A stretch of DNA of 64,000 nucleotides. Source: Mesocentrotus franciscanus. Lineage: Eukaryota; Echinodermata; Echinoidea; Camarodonta; Strongylocentrotidae. The position numbers and the translations under genes are program-made. The notes below the pieces were generated by a model. The model worked only from the letters and a program-made list of their open reading frames with translations. It did no database searches and was not told where the DNA came from. This document shows, one piece after another, positions 1 to 11,190 of the stretch; within the stretch, counting starts at the first letter, position 1; each line of letters opens with the position of its first letter. Location: the NCBI GenBank assembly GCA_037976565.1, contig CP137683.1:9306976-9370975 (forward strand), written 5' to 3'.

Positions 1-250
1 TATGCAAATGACGCAGACTGTTGATAAACGCAGCAAAGTCTATTATCTCCAGACTCGGTGACACAAATTTCTGTAGAGGGATTAGAAAGGGTTTCTATCA
101 ATTGTGCCTGGGTACATGCAGGCTAACATCTCTTGAATACATGTAGTTTCTGATGCCAGGAAACTCCCACTAAAAGCAACCCATCTAAGTTATACAGGTC
201 AACTCCAGTCATATACACCTAAAGTAAGCTTAAACTTGAAAGCAGCGCTT

Positions 251-546
251 GGCAGAATAGGCCAATTTCGTAATACATGTATAACCAACCTTGATACGAA
301 TTATTTCATTCACCTGCTACGAATAATTGTATTTCAATAGTCAGAATACAAACTGCATATATTACGTGTTGTTAGGTAGGGCAAGCCATATTGTTTGTCC
401 TGCGTAGCAACAACTAATGTATGCAAATTGAATCCTGACTATTGAGATACATTTATTCTAAAAAGGTGAATGAAATAATTTGTATGAGGCGCTTCGCAAA
501 GGCTGCATTAAATTTGGTTACATTACGAAAATGGCTTATTGCAAGG
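251..546. mobile_element. Foldback (MITE-like) element
   Basis: Two imperfect inverted arms of about 100 bp. The left arm (TTATTTCATTCACCT at 301-315, TCAATAGTCAG at 334-344) is matched in reverse complement by the right arm (436-482), and the outer parts (AATTTCGTAAT near 264-274 and ATTACGAAAAT near 522-532) also pair. No coding sequence. Confidence 0.65.
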
Positions 547-676
547 ACTATCAAATACAGACGATGTCACACAACTCATTTTCTTGAGCTCAAACCTTAA
601 GTTTAGAGGATGAACCTTTGGGAAAGAGATCATACTGTCTGGTATTGTGAGAGCCAGAAGTGCATAAATTCTATGT

Positions 677-878
677 TTAAAGCCTGTCTGCACTAGTTTG
701 GCCAGGAGGGATTAGACCTCCCTGCTTGGTCACTGACAGGTGGTTATCTCATCGAATCAGCTCTCAATTAACATAAGAAAAGGGGGACCATGGGGGACCA
801 ACAGGTACCGATTAGGCATTGTTTGCTACATGTATATAGAGGTCGCAAGTAGCTACAAGTAGAGCAGTGGGGTTTTAA
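677..878. mobile_element. TTAA-flanked MITE, family A copy 1
   Basis: The ends read TTTAAAGCC and GGGGTTTTAA, roughly inverted and both including TTAA. A close copy lies at 40312-40507, with the same interior (GTTTGGCCAGGAGGGATTAG and ACTGACAGGTGGTTATCTCA). TTAA targets are typical of piggyBac and Kolobok elements. No transposase. Confidence 0.6.
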
Positions 879-1039
879 GTGTATTAGTCATTCTGGCTTG
901 AAGCAGACAATGTCATGCCGATGATGTACGGACCACTTTTTCCAGAAAGGAGTAAACTGATTGGAAACATCCAAATCTGCCATCTTTCTTTGAAGAAAAA
1001 AAAAGGTGAAATATCCAAATTAAGAACAAGACTAGATTT

Positions 1040-1262
1040 GTTCAGTTGACAGTGTATTCCCATGGAGAAAGCGAGCTTCAACCAATTCAAAACTTGTCTT
1101 AAGACACATCTTTTCAAAATTGCTTTTGATGGTCAACTTACTCTGTTCACATTGATGTATATTTCATATTTCATGTATTGTAATTTGTAGGTTCATTTGT
1201 AATTTTTTGTTTTGTTTAAATTGTAATTGTTTATTATTGTATTTTGTTTGTTATAGCGCTTT
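1040..1262 (+). mobile_element. LINE 3' end (CR1/L2-like)
   Basis: The plus-strand frame near 1074-1130 reads SFNQFKTCLKTHLFKIAF, the typical C-terminus of CR1/L2/Jockey-type reverse transcriptase ORFs (F..LKTHLF..AF). It is followed by a T-rich tail and ATAGCGCTTTT near 1252. The rest of the ORF is missing (5' truncated). Confidence 0.55.
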
Positions 1263-1760
1263 TTTTGTGTGTGTGTGTTAAAAAAACCACGCGGGGAAAG
1301 ACTTTCATTTAACTGCAAGGTGCAGTTGAAGGCACCGATTTGTGCTTGTGAACTTGTCACAAATAGTAAAATGTCGTTTTTTAGAAGAATGTGTAAGATC
1401 ATTAATGTAAATTCAAAACAGTAGAGGACCTAGAATAGGACCTTGTGGTATGCCATGTGTAATAGAAGAAAAATTGGAGGAATTATTATTATAAACTACA
1501 TATTGAGATCTATTAGAAAGATTACTTTCAAACCAAGATGACAGACAAATTTGAGTGTTGTTCTAGTTTCTGAGTGGTGAGTCAACACACCGATTACTGA
1601 GCTGGGAGACATTGCCAGGCATAGTGCCAGGTGGAGGGGCATAAATCAAAACTTAATTTTTTTTGTTTTTTTGTACCTGTGTATAAGACGCACCCCCGAC
1701 TTTCAAATTTTTTCGGCGGCAAAAAAGTGCGCCTTATACACGGAGATTTACAGTACCGTT
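1262..1760. mobile_element. Partial copy of the RT-carrying TIR element
   Basis: It shares with 8684-9266 the block starting AAAAAACCACGCGGGGAA, the RT fragment, the sequence GAGCTGGGAGACATTGCCAG and the right end (GGCGGCAAAAAAGTGCGCCT, then TATACACGGAGATTTAC). The left terminal repeat is missing. Confidence 0.6.
1375..1562 (-). pseudogene. Reverse-transcriptase fragment (non-LTR) inside a repeat
   Basis: The minus strand reads SSWFES then NLSNRSQYVVYNNNSSN and GIPQGPILGPLLF, a stop codon, then IYINDLTHSS. GIPQG.ILGPLLF.IYIND is the conserved RT palm block of CR1/L2/Jockey/RTE LINEs. An in-frame TGA in place of Leu and the absence of flanking ORF mark it as dead. The same fragment is carried in the TIR element at 8684-9266. 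Confidence 0.75.
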
Positions 1761-2110
1761 TTTATTATTATTTTTCGAACACTGATAAAGAACTCTACCA
1801 AGGCAACGATGACAATACATCGGTAGATAGGCGAGTCCAAGATATCTTGTTCCATAAGTTGAATACTGACCACAAATCGAAACTTAATTTTTTTTTTTTT
1901 TTTTGTACCTGTGTATAAGACGCACCCCCGACTTTCAAATTTTTTCGGCGGCAAAAAAGTGCGCCTTATACACAGAGATTTACGGTACCGTTTTTATTAT
2001 TATTATTATTCGAACACTGATAAAGAACTCTACCAAGGCAACGATGACAATACATCGGTAGATAGGCGAATCCAAGATATCTTGTTCCATAAGTTGAATA
2101 CTGACCACAT
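1646..2110. repeat. Tandem duplication of a ~231-bp unit
   Basis: Two near-identical consecutive copies begin at about 1646 and 1877. Each runs from AAACTTAATTTTTTTT through the TIR end GCGCCTTATACACGGAG to GGCAACGATGACAATACATC and TTCCATAAGTTGAATACTGA. Differences are few: poly-T length, ATT repeat number and single bases. The apparent ORFs here repeat with the unit and are not genes. Confidence 0.8.
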
Positions 2111-2859
2111 TCTAAGACTTCAGTATATCTGATGACTGTATCAAGCTGATACCCCTACGAAAGCTTCATTCAGACAAAATATCAAATGAAATGATATTTT
2201 GATTCATGTTCACAATTCAATAATACTGGGAATGTATGGGACATACGTGTACCTTGGACTTACCCAAATGCAACCATGAAAAGAGACCACAAATAGTTAA
2301 CTACACCTCAACTGATCTACTGCTGCAGGAACTGAATATATATATGCAATGTGTTTCTCAACGAGTGATATGTTTTGAGATTGTGGATCATACTTGAATT
2401 CTTTGGACAGATTTCATTTACACGTATATAGCCCTTTTAAAACTTTAAACATAGACAAAGTGCTTTGAAAAAACAATAGCACTGCAAAAACATGATTTAC
2501 ATGTAGCAGACTTTGATCCAACATCGCTCCTGGAAGTCTGCAAAAACTGTTCTGGGCTTTATTTCATTGAAGATAGGCAGATAGGGTAGGGGTTAGGATC
2601 AGGTATTAAGTTAGGTTTAGAGTTAGGTTTAGAGTTGGGGTTAGAGTTAGAGTTAGCGTTACGTATATTGTTTGGTCAAGAGTTAGATGTGGGTATATGC
2701 TTAAGTGTATGAAATCCCCTGGGAGCAATTTGTCACTTGGGCATGTGTCATACAACTATTTAAGTAGACAGATGCAACCCCCATTTCTACATAATGTTTT
2801 TGTGCATGGATCTTCATTGATATCATCTCTTATGATATCAATACGTGTATAACGCATCT

Positions 2860-3165
2860 TCAAGGAGGCCTCTATGCCCATATGTTGATAACCTTGAGGT
2901 AGCCGGTGCTACAGAACCAGCAATCCTTGAGAGGCTCAAACCATATCTTAAAACTTGATCCTCTCATCCTCCTGGCAGCAAGCAGCCTTCCCAGAAAGTG
3001 CTGGGTTCAGCTGAACCGCCTACTTTCATCAAGCGCAGGCCGCTTTGCAGGAAGCATTAAGCTCTGGGGTCTCAAAGACTCTGACCTGTGTCCATGTGGT
3101 CAAATTCAGACTTTTGAGCATGTTCTGAATGAGTGTGCCCTCACTGATATTGACATATTTAAATG
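2860..3165 (+). pseudogene. LINE ORF2 C-terminal fragment
   Basis: The frame reads ASSLPRKCWVQLNRLLSS, SAGRFAGSIKLWGLKDSD and LCPCGQIQTFEHVLNECAL. The pattern LNRL....GRF...L..WGL...C.CG..QT..H.L..C is the C-terminal CCHC-like region of many non-LTR retrotransposon ORF2 proteins. It is short, without an RT domain upstream, and ends at an early stop. Confidence 0.7.
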
Positions 3166-3336
3166 AAATTGTCAGTTTTAAATAGTTATGGTTGATATAC
3201 GAAATAATAATAACCAATATAGGTGATCTTCCATGATTGCGGCCCTGTTTGGTAACAAAAGCATTCAATAACAACTATAAATATAAAGCCATCTAACATT
3301 TTGTGGTAGGCCCAGTAAAAACACCCCCTTTCTTAC

Positions 3337-3432
3337 CTCAATGGTCTCATAAACATGACCTGGAAGACTTGGCTCATCCATCCCTAGTTGTGCAAGGGGT
3401 TTAAATGTTAGCAATGTAGTGGCCATCGTCTC
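3337..3432 (-). CDS. Candidate downstream exon of the ARHGAP gene
   Basis: The exon is 32 codons, phase 0 at both ends. It reads ETMATTLLTFKPLAQLGMDE, then PSLPGHVYETIE, with a strong donor GAG|GTAAGA at 3336. The acceptor is GAGAG after a T-rich stretch holding a TACTAAT branch-like motif (3435-3460). VYETIE adds another tyrosine motif of the kind seen in the linker. The frame, phase and strand match the other exons and its position follows the WW exons. The ATG is in a good context (GACGATGG) and has an in-frame TGA just upstream, so it could instead be the first coding exon of a separate gene or an alternative start. No domain is recognisable in 32 residues. Confidence 0.45.
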
Positions 3433-5470
3433 CTCTCACAAAATTAAAATATTAGTAAAATCCAATTGATGACCGATAAGATGTTCATGCAAAGCGGTGG
3501 AATCGAGTCTTCTCAAGTTTTCTCTCAAAATGATGCTCAAATGTCCATTAGGCTACTCGTTTTGTTCAGCTTTACAGAAATGAACCACTCATCCCAGTGA
3601 CACAGATCCTCAAAATGCTCACAAGGATCCAACATCCAGCAACTTTCCTTTATGTAAGGCCTGATTGTACATTCCAGTACAAAAGATGCATATATATCAG
3701 TTTGTCATAATCCACATCTAAACCAAGCAAGTATGAAAGTACTTAAATGATTTATTGTGCAGGCATGAAGAGGGTGGATATTAGTTTCGAAATGACAATC
3801 CAAAATATTGAATCCTAAGAAATCCTGTGAATTATCATCCTCATATAAAAGTCAAATTATAGCATAAATTGTAAACTTCAAGTGGAAAATGAGCTCTTGG
3901 TATATTTTATTGATCAAGAGAAAGGGATCAAACCGAAATTGCTTTTAAGCTTGAAAGTGATGATCAGATTAAAGTTGTTAGAGTGCAATTGCTTCCAAAC
4001 TGGACAATTTGCATAACATCACAAGCAGAAGAACATTCAAATGTTATCAAGAGCTCTAGAGGAAAGAAATCGTTTATGGTATAATAATCCTATAGGTTCA
4101 GTAACAAAACGACATCAAAACAGTAGCAAATCGGGGTTCCCACTGGTATATTCACAGGTGCAAAACAGGACATCCACTCGTGGTGAAGTTTTGAAGGAAG
4201 AATGGCTCCTATACAACCCGGAATGTCCCCTTTGAAAGGTTTTCTCAGTAAATAGGAAAAGACAAATAAGGAAGCTCATGAAGAATGGTCAAACAGTCCT
4301 AAAGTTTACTTTTCTCACTAAGAAATGAGTATCTAAATGAATGCTTTCGTGGCTTGTAGTTTACAAGTTTACTCATTGATTCGGTCCTGCATGTGATCCC
4401 TCATCGTTGTTTGTGGATCGTTGTTGTTTATAACTTTGAGTTTTCACAAAAACTGAACGTTTGAAACTACCATGGTCCTGTGAGGTCATAGCTAGTATTA
4501 TAAAGTCAATGCCTCCGAAAGCAAAACTAAAAACATTTGGATGTAGAGTTAGTACCACCATGCTTCAACAAGCACACTTCTGAACACTCTATTTCCTCTT
4601 TCTATTTCATGTCATGACAGAAGTGATGGATTAGGTGAATAAATTAAGGCTGATCTAGAACATGAGTTTAAAGTGTACCTATTACCTAGAGTGTGTAGTG
4701 TGTAGCTAGAATGTATACAATTAATCTAAAATACTTTTTTCCAGGTTTCTATGGGTTAACAGTTTAGGAGTTTAACTAAGAATAACATTAAACCAAGCGC
4801 ACACCAGATTAGCTATATACGAGCATGGATGTGTGCGTTGACCAACCTACTCAGCATGTCATTCTTATGTTTAATCACAGTGTATTTAAACTGCAGTATC
4901 TCTTTGTAGAAGTAATATTTGAAGCGTGTATCCTGAATATAGCACAGTGACCTAGAACTCTTTGCATCAAGGAAAAAAAAAATCATACTTTGGTGATTGG
5001 TACACTTTCATATACCATGTACAGTAGCTCAAAGATTCCAGTCAAACATTTATCCCAAAGATCATATATCCATTTAAGTTTGCGTATCCTTGGTCAATTA
5101 AATCTTCTCCAAATGGCCAGTAGAATACATCAATAATATATATACTGAAGTCAGATACAAGAAGCGAATCCGAAAAGGGGGTATTAAACGATGTCATTCT
5201 GAGAATATGATTTGCTCGTTCAATCCCCTCCACACCATACATGAATATGACCAAAAAATCTAAAATATCACAAAACATAAATAATTTGTCTGTTTTGTCA
5301 TGCAGAGCCTGCAACGTACAATGTCCTTCCTTTTTATTGATTTAATACCATTATTTATCAAAAGAAATGTAAACACTCTATGCATTTATTTCAACCACCA
5401 CCAAGATGTATGTACAACCTTGGCCAAAGGGGGAAATCCCTAAACTTACAATAGCTACATTGTATGTTCA
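3433..5470. other. Intronic or intergenic, no gene seen
   Basis: AT-rich unique-looking DNA. A 90-codon minus-strand frame at 5042-5314 was considered and rejected. No recognisable repeat family. Confidence 0.5.
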
Positions 5471-5477
5471 CACAAGA

Positions 5478-5607
5478 CGGTCAGAGTTTTAAACTCCAAG
5501 TTTAAGAATCGATGACGTTTTATAAACACTATCCACTGTTAACGGTCAGAGTTTTAAACTCCAAGTTTAAGAATCGATGACGTTTTATAAACACTATCCA
5601 CTGTTAA
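5478..5607. repeat. Exact 2 x 65-bp tandem duplication
   Basis: A unit starting CGGTCAGAGTTTTAAACTCC at 5478 is repeated without visible difference at 5543. The unit itself contains the short palindrome-like stretch AAACTCCAAGTTTAAG. Confidence 0.9.
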
Positions 5608-6129
5608 CAAACAGGAATCGCATAGGACTGAAGCAACAAGTATTCAAAAAATAATACAAGCTGGATGGAGTGGAGAAGCAGTCACTTTAACTAACAGACT
5701 GTCATAACCTTGAAGTTACATGTACATGTAATAAAGTCCGGACAGTGAGTGAGGCCCCCAAGCTTGTTGTTAAAGCCCTTTACCTTTAAGATCGCTCATG
5801 GTTTATAACTTCAAGCAAATTTAAAGATCCTTTAATAACCCAGAGTGCATCAGCAATGTCCTCAACAACAAGATAACCTCAATGTTTAATAAAACCACGT
5901 CCTACGCTTTTAACTTTACAGACTGTTGTGTGAACCTCACTAATGCATTTGGGGAGAAAAAAGGACCTTCTGGGCAACAGAATGTCAATATTTTCATACT
6001 GATTCATGGAATGTTTTTGCAGAATGATTCCAGGTTCACATGTGGTACGGCAATTTACATCAAAAGGAAGCTATGCAGGGCCAAATAATCATCATCTACA
6101 AGATAACGGGGAAAGATCTTGTAGTTGGA

Positions 6130-8030
6130 AAAAATAACAAGAGGAAGTATAATTTATCATTATTAGCATATTTTCATGACCATATTTGGTAAAGACAATA
6201 TACATGCACAAAGTACTACACATAATACATGTACTTGACAGTCAAAGTGAAACTTATAAGTGTCTACACGATAGAAACCTGTCTCCTTAGACATCAAGAG
6301 AGTTTTTCTTTAAAGCATTATGTGATCAGTAGGACCTTGGAAATGTTTTGTTGTTTGTTTCTTTGTTTTTATTTGGTTTTTAATTCATAGGCAGAATTCA
6401 CAACAAATATTCAGCCAGGGTGTTATACAGCAAAAACTCTTTCTTCATGTAAATGTCTGTACCGGTATCCTTACATGTATTTTCAAATAAAAGTGCAGAA
6501 CAGTTTGTAGCTAAAATAAAAAAAGAGAAGTATAATTTATCATATTTGCATATTTTCATGACTATATTTGGTCAAGACAATATACATGCACAAAGTACTA
6601 CACATAATACATGTACTTGACAGTCAAAGTGAAACTTATAAATGTCTACACGATAGAAACCTGTCTCCTTAGACATCAAGAGAGTTTTTCTTTAAAGCAT
6701 TATGTGATCAGTAGGACCTTGGAAATGTTTTGTTGTTTGTTTCTTTGTTTTTATTTGGTTTTTTAATTCATAGGCAGAATTCACAACAAATATTCAGCCA
6801 GGGTGTTATACAGCAAAAATTCTTTCTTCATGTAAATGTCTGTACCGGTATCCTTACATGTATTTTCAAATAAAAGTGCAGAACAGTTTGTAGCTAAAAT
6901 AAAAAAAGAGAAGTATAATTTATCATATTTGCATATTTTCATGACTATATTTGGTCAAGACAATATACATGCACAAAGTACTACACATAATACATGTACT
7001 TGACAGTCAAAGTGAAACTTATAAATGTCTACACGATAGAAACCTGTCTCCTTAGACATCAAGAGAGTTTTCTTTAAAGCATTATGTGATCAGTAGGACC
7101 TTGGAAATGTTTTGTTGTTTGTTTCTTTGTTTTTATTTGGTTTTTTAATTCATAGGCAGAATTCACAACAAATATTCAGCCAGGGTGTTATACAGCAAAA
7201 ATTCTTTCTTCATGTAAATGTCTGTACCGGTATCCTTACATGTATTTTCAAATAAAAGTGCAGAACAGTTTGTAGCTAAAATAAAAAAAGAGAAGTATAA
7301 TTTATCATATTTGCATATTTTCATGACCATATTTGGTCAAGACAATATACATGTACAAAGCACTTAACATTTACATGTACTTGACAGTCAAAGTGAAACT
7401 TACAAGTGTCTACACGATAGAAACGTGTCTACTTTTTTATAGACATCAAGAGTTTTTCTTTGTAGCATTTTGTGATCAGCAAAGACCTTGGAAATGTTTT
7501 GTTGCTTGTTTCTTTGTTTTTATTTGGTTTTTTAATTCATAGGCAGAATTCACAACAAATATTCAGCCAGGGTGTTACAGCAAAAAATCTTTCTTCATGT
7601 AAATGTTTGTATCTATACATGTATTTTTTCCAAATAAGAGGCACAACAATTTATAGCAAAAATAAACAGAGGGAAGTATAATTCATCATTATTTGCATAT
7701 TTCCATGACCATATTTGGTCAAGACAATATACATGTACAAAGTACTCAAAATAATACATGTGTACATGTACTTGACAGTCAAAGTGAAACTTACAAGTGT
7801 CTACAAGATAGAAACCTGTCTCCTTAGACTACAAGAATTTTTTTTTTTCTTTTCTTGGAAATATTTTTGTTGCATGTTTCTTTGTTTTTGTTTTTAATTC
7901 ATATGCAGAGATCACAACCAATGTTCAGATAGGGTGTTACAGCAAAATTATTTCTTCATGTAAATGTTTGTATCCATACATGTACTTTTCAAATAAAGGT
8001 GCAGAACAGTTAGTAGCTAAAAAAATAATT
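6130..8030. repeat. Five-copy tandem array, ~383-bp unit
   Basis: The marker GAAGTATAAT recurs at 6144, 6527, 6910, 7292 and 7673 (spacings 383, 383, 382, 381). Each unit also contains ACTTGACAGTCAAAGTGAAA, GACATCAAGAG, a T-rich stretch TTTCTTTGTTTTTATTTGG and AATATTCAGCCAGGGTGTTA. The first four copies are nearly identical; the fifth is more diverged. Short frames in it repeat with the unit and are not genes. Confidence 0.92.
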
Positions 8031-8683
8031 TAAAAAAGTCGGGATAAAATTTGATTTGGATTGAAATCAATTACATGCATTAGTGGTAGGTAACATACCC
8101 TATTCTCAGATGTAAATATTTGTGAATTTGGAGTGAACTGACTCATCAGTAGGAACACACCCTAATCTCAGATGTATCCTGGTCATGACAATACAATCAT
8201 CCCATTTTGATGACTTCACACAGCCATGATAGAAACCAGGCATACAATTACAATCCGTCCAATGATTCAGTCCCATTCATTCCAAACAGAGGGGCAGCTT
8301 GAACAAGAAAGATTTTAGGGTCACAACTTGACGTTTTCAAAAGAACACACAAATCCAAGTATATACATGTACATGTATATGTACATGGATGTTGTCCCAG
8401 CCAGGAAGATTTTACTAATTTTTTATGAGTTAGAGCATCAAATATTCTATTTTTTATACTTAAATTTCCCTGTAATGCAAGAAAAATTTGAGCAAATTGC
8501 AGTTAGAAATGGGTGGATTGTTTTATTTAGGGCTTGACTGTAACTAACATCAATTCTATAAAGACCCTAAAAATAAAAAGGGACCCCCACCCCCAACTCC
8601 CTGCCCCCTAATAATATAATCATAATTTTATTTTTAATGAAATAAAAGGTTACATGTAGACTGAAGTCTACTAGGCGTTAACT

Positions 8684-8740
8684 ACCGTAAATCTCCGTGT
8701 ATAAGGCGCACCTGTGTATAAGGCGCACCCCTATTTTTGA

Positions 8741-8774
<34 letters not shown>

Positions 8775-9266
8775 GTTTTTTTTTTTTTTTTTTTTCTGAC
8801 TCTGTCAGCAGCAAGCCAGGTCTGTGTTAAAAAAAACCACGCGGGGAAGGACTTTCATTTAACTGCGAGGTGCAGTTGAAGGCTTTTTTAGAAGAATGTG
8901 TAAGATCATTAATGTAAATTAAAAACAGTAGAGGACCTAGGATAGGACCTTGTGGTATGCCATGTGTAATTTGGAGGAATTATTATTATAAACTACATAT
9001 TGAGATCTATTAGAGAGATTACTTTCAAACCAAGATGACAGACAAATTTGAGTGTTGTTCTAGTTTCCGAGTGGTGAGTCAACACACCGATTACTGAGCT
9101 GGGAGACATTGCCAGGCATAGTGCCAGGTGGAGGGGCTTCAATCGACACTTTAAAAAAAAAATGATTTTTTTTTTTTTTTTTGTACCCGTGTATAAGACG
9201 CACCCCCGACTTTCAAATTTTTTCGGCGGCAAAAAAGTGCGCCTTATACACGGAGATTTACGGTAG
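8684..9266. mobile_element. TIR element carrying an RT fragment
   Basis: Perfect inverted ends of about 29 bp: TACCGTAAATCTCCGTGTAT at 8684, and its reverse complement ending at 9266. Inside are a poly-A/poly-T block, the block AACCACGCGGGGAAGGAC, a minus-strand RT fragment (8890-9060, deleted relative to that at 1375-1562) and an additional internal GTATAAGACGCACCCCCG. TAGGCGTT occurs at 8672-8679 and 9264-9271, a possible 8-bp target duplication offset by a few bases. No transposase, so non-autonomous. Confidence 0.8.
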
Positions 9267-9440
9267 GCGTTGTGGCGTGCGCCTGTAATCCAGCTAACAG
9301 TGGAAGTTACAAACTGATTCAGCCGAGGACGCAGGTTCGAAACTGAGTCACGTCTTTCGGATGGTGACGTTAAAGGTCGGTCCCCAGACGTAAATAATCA
9401 TATCTGATTGATACACGTCTGTAAAAACCTAATATACACG
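9264..9440 (+). mobile_element. SINE copy 1, with 7SL/Alu-like head
   Basis: The head reads GTGGCGTGCGCCTGTAATCC then AGCTA, close to the A-box region of 7SL RNA and Alu. A pol III B box follows 63 bases on (GCAGGTTCGAAACTG). The body is CGTCTTTCGGATGGTGACGT, TAAAGGTCGGTCCCCAGACG, then CTGATTGATACACGTCTGTA. It abuts the TIR element on its left. Second copy at 52323-52500; body alone at 60067-60172. Confidence 0.75.
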
Positions 9441-10172
9441 AAGTCATGATTTTATTACATGGGAAACTAAGAAAGAAGATACTGTTTTTTGTCTGTTTCT
9501 TTCTTTACTTTTTTGTTTGTACATGTACACCCTGTATGTTTACCGGTACTCGTTTGTTGGTTAGTCGGTTTGTTTGTGATTAAGTTAGCAACCAGGGTTC
9601 ATACTACATAAAATCCTATATGAGGAACTACATTGATGTACACATGAAATAACAACGTAAATGTGGACAAAATCAAAGCCTCATCCCTGGAAAATTAGAA
9701 AATGATTTGATATTTCTGAAATCGTCTTGTTTAAAACGTTCAGAAGATATACACGTACATGAAAGAATCACATAGGCCTACTGCCTTAACAATAATGTAT
9801 GTGTACTGTAAATTGACTGCAATGTTCAGGCAGCATAAAAGGTGACACATTTTGTCTAGGGAAAATCCTGGAGCAGACAATTTCACACCTCAATGGTGGT
9901 AGTAATGATAGGATGATCGTGATCCAATTTGCAACAAATCTGGAAAGCGATTTCGCAGGTCTATCTCAGCTGAGGTGTACACTCGAAGGTTATACATGGT
10001 CTGTAGAAAAGCAGAAGGGTGCTAATTTGTTTTAAACGATATGAGTTAACACGGTTCTGGCACTAGACAGATGAGAGGTACCTCAATGTGTTATGACTTC
10101 CCTTTAATACTTATCACTTCATTTTCTTTCTCAATTTTCCAAATTCTCTATACTTCCATCTCTCATTCTCTG

Positions 10173-10345
10173 TCTCACTTTCTCTTTCCTCCTCCTCCAC
10201 TTCCTTATCTTCCTCCCTCCCTCCCTCCCTCCTTCCCTCACTCCCTCCCTCCCTTCCTTCCTCCCTCCCTCCCTCCCTCCCTCCCTACCTACCTCCCTCC
10301 TCCTCCTCTCCCCTCTTTATCTCTCTCTCTCTCTCTCTCTCTTAT
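10173..10345. repeat. CT/CCCT-rich polypyrimidine tract
   Basis: Runs of (CCCT)n and (CT)n, nearly pure pyrimidine on the plus strand. The open frame through it is a low-complexity artefact. Confidence 0.9.
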
Positions 10346-10639
10346 ACCAACTTTGAGAACATTACATATAATTTGTTTCTTGTTATTTTCCTTCACATTC
10401 CCTTTTCCACATATCAATCGAAAATGCATTGCCCAACCCTCTGATTCTCAGCAGATGCTATAACAGCTCATCTTGAATCTTTCCCAATATAATCATTTGC
10501 ATAATTCCCCATAAATTATGAATGAAAATATATTCAAATCAGCCTTCAGGAAGCAATGCATATATGGATATATTGTTAACCGTACATGGAAGCCGTCATA
10601 AAAATCAACAGTCTCAGTTTATCTTTGCATGTCTTCCGT

Positions 10640-11190
10640 TTTTATTTGTATTCTTGTCCTCTCTCAATCTTTCATTTCCATTTCTCTTATCTCTTTTCCT
10701 CCTCTCCTATTCCACATAACTTCCATTTATCTATTTTCCTTTCTTTCTTTCTCTAAATTAATATCTCAATCCACTGCCCCCTTCCTTCCTCTCTCTGTAC
10801 TCTATCTGGCTCTCGCTCTACACTATAAACACTCTCTTCCTTTTTGTATTTTGGATTCTGTATCCCTCTCTCCCTCTCTCTCCCTCACTCTCTCTCTCTC
10901 TCTCTCTCTAGTTTATCTGTCACTCAAATGATCACTCTCACTGCTCCTTTGTATGCTCAATATCCCATTCTTCCCTCCTCCATCCTTTCTCTATCTGCCC
11001 CACCTCCTGAACACTCATTTTATCTCTCTTTCCCATTGTATTCTGTATCCCCCCCTCTGGCCCTCCATCTTATTCCTCCCCCTCCCTTTCTCTCTCTCTG
11101 TCTGTCTGTATGTCTGTCTCTGTCCATCTGTCCCTCTCTCTCTCTCTCTCTCTCTCTCTCGCTCTCCCGCTCTCTCCCTTTCTCTACATA
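10640..11190. repeat. Interrupted CT-rich tracts
   Basis: A pyrimidine-rich stretch with (CT)n runs at 10860-10912 and 11128-11180. No gene. Confidence 0.85.

Noticed and set aside
5042..5314. 90-codon minus-strand frame with protein-like look (FYWPFGEDLIDQGYANL)
   Set aside because: It starts at a TTG after a purine-rich, acceptor-poor stretch, has AT-rich codons and no recognisable domain. It fits a chance frame in AT-rich DNA, though not excluded.
6130..8030. Spaced ~380-bp repeats considered as a CRISPR-like array
   Set aside because: The repeats are contiguous without unique spacers, and the window is a metazoan genome.
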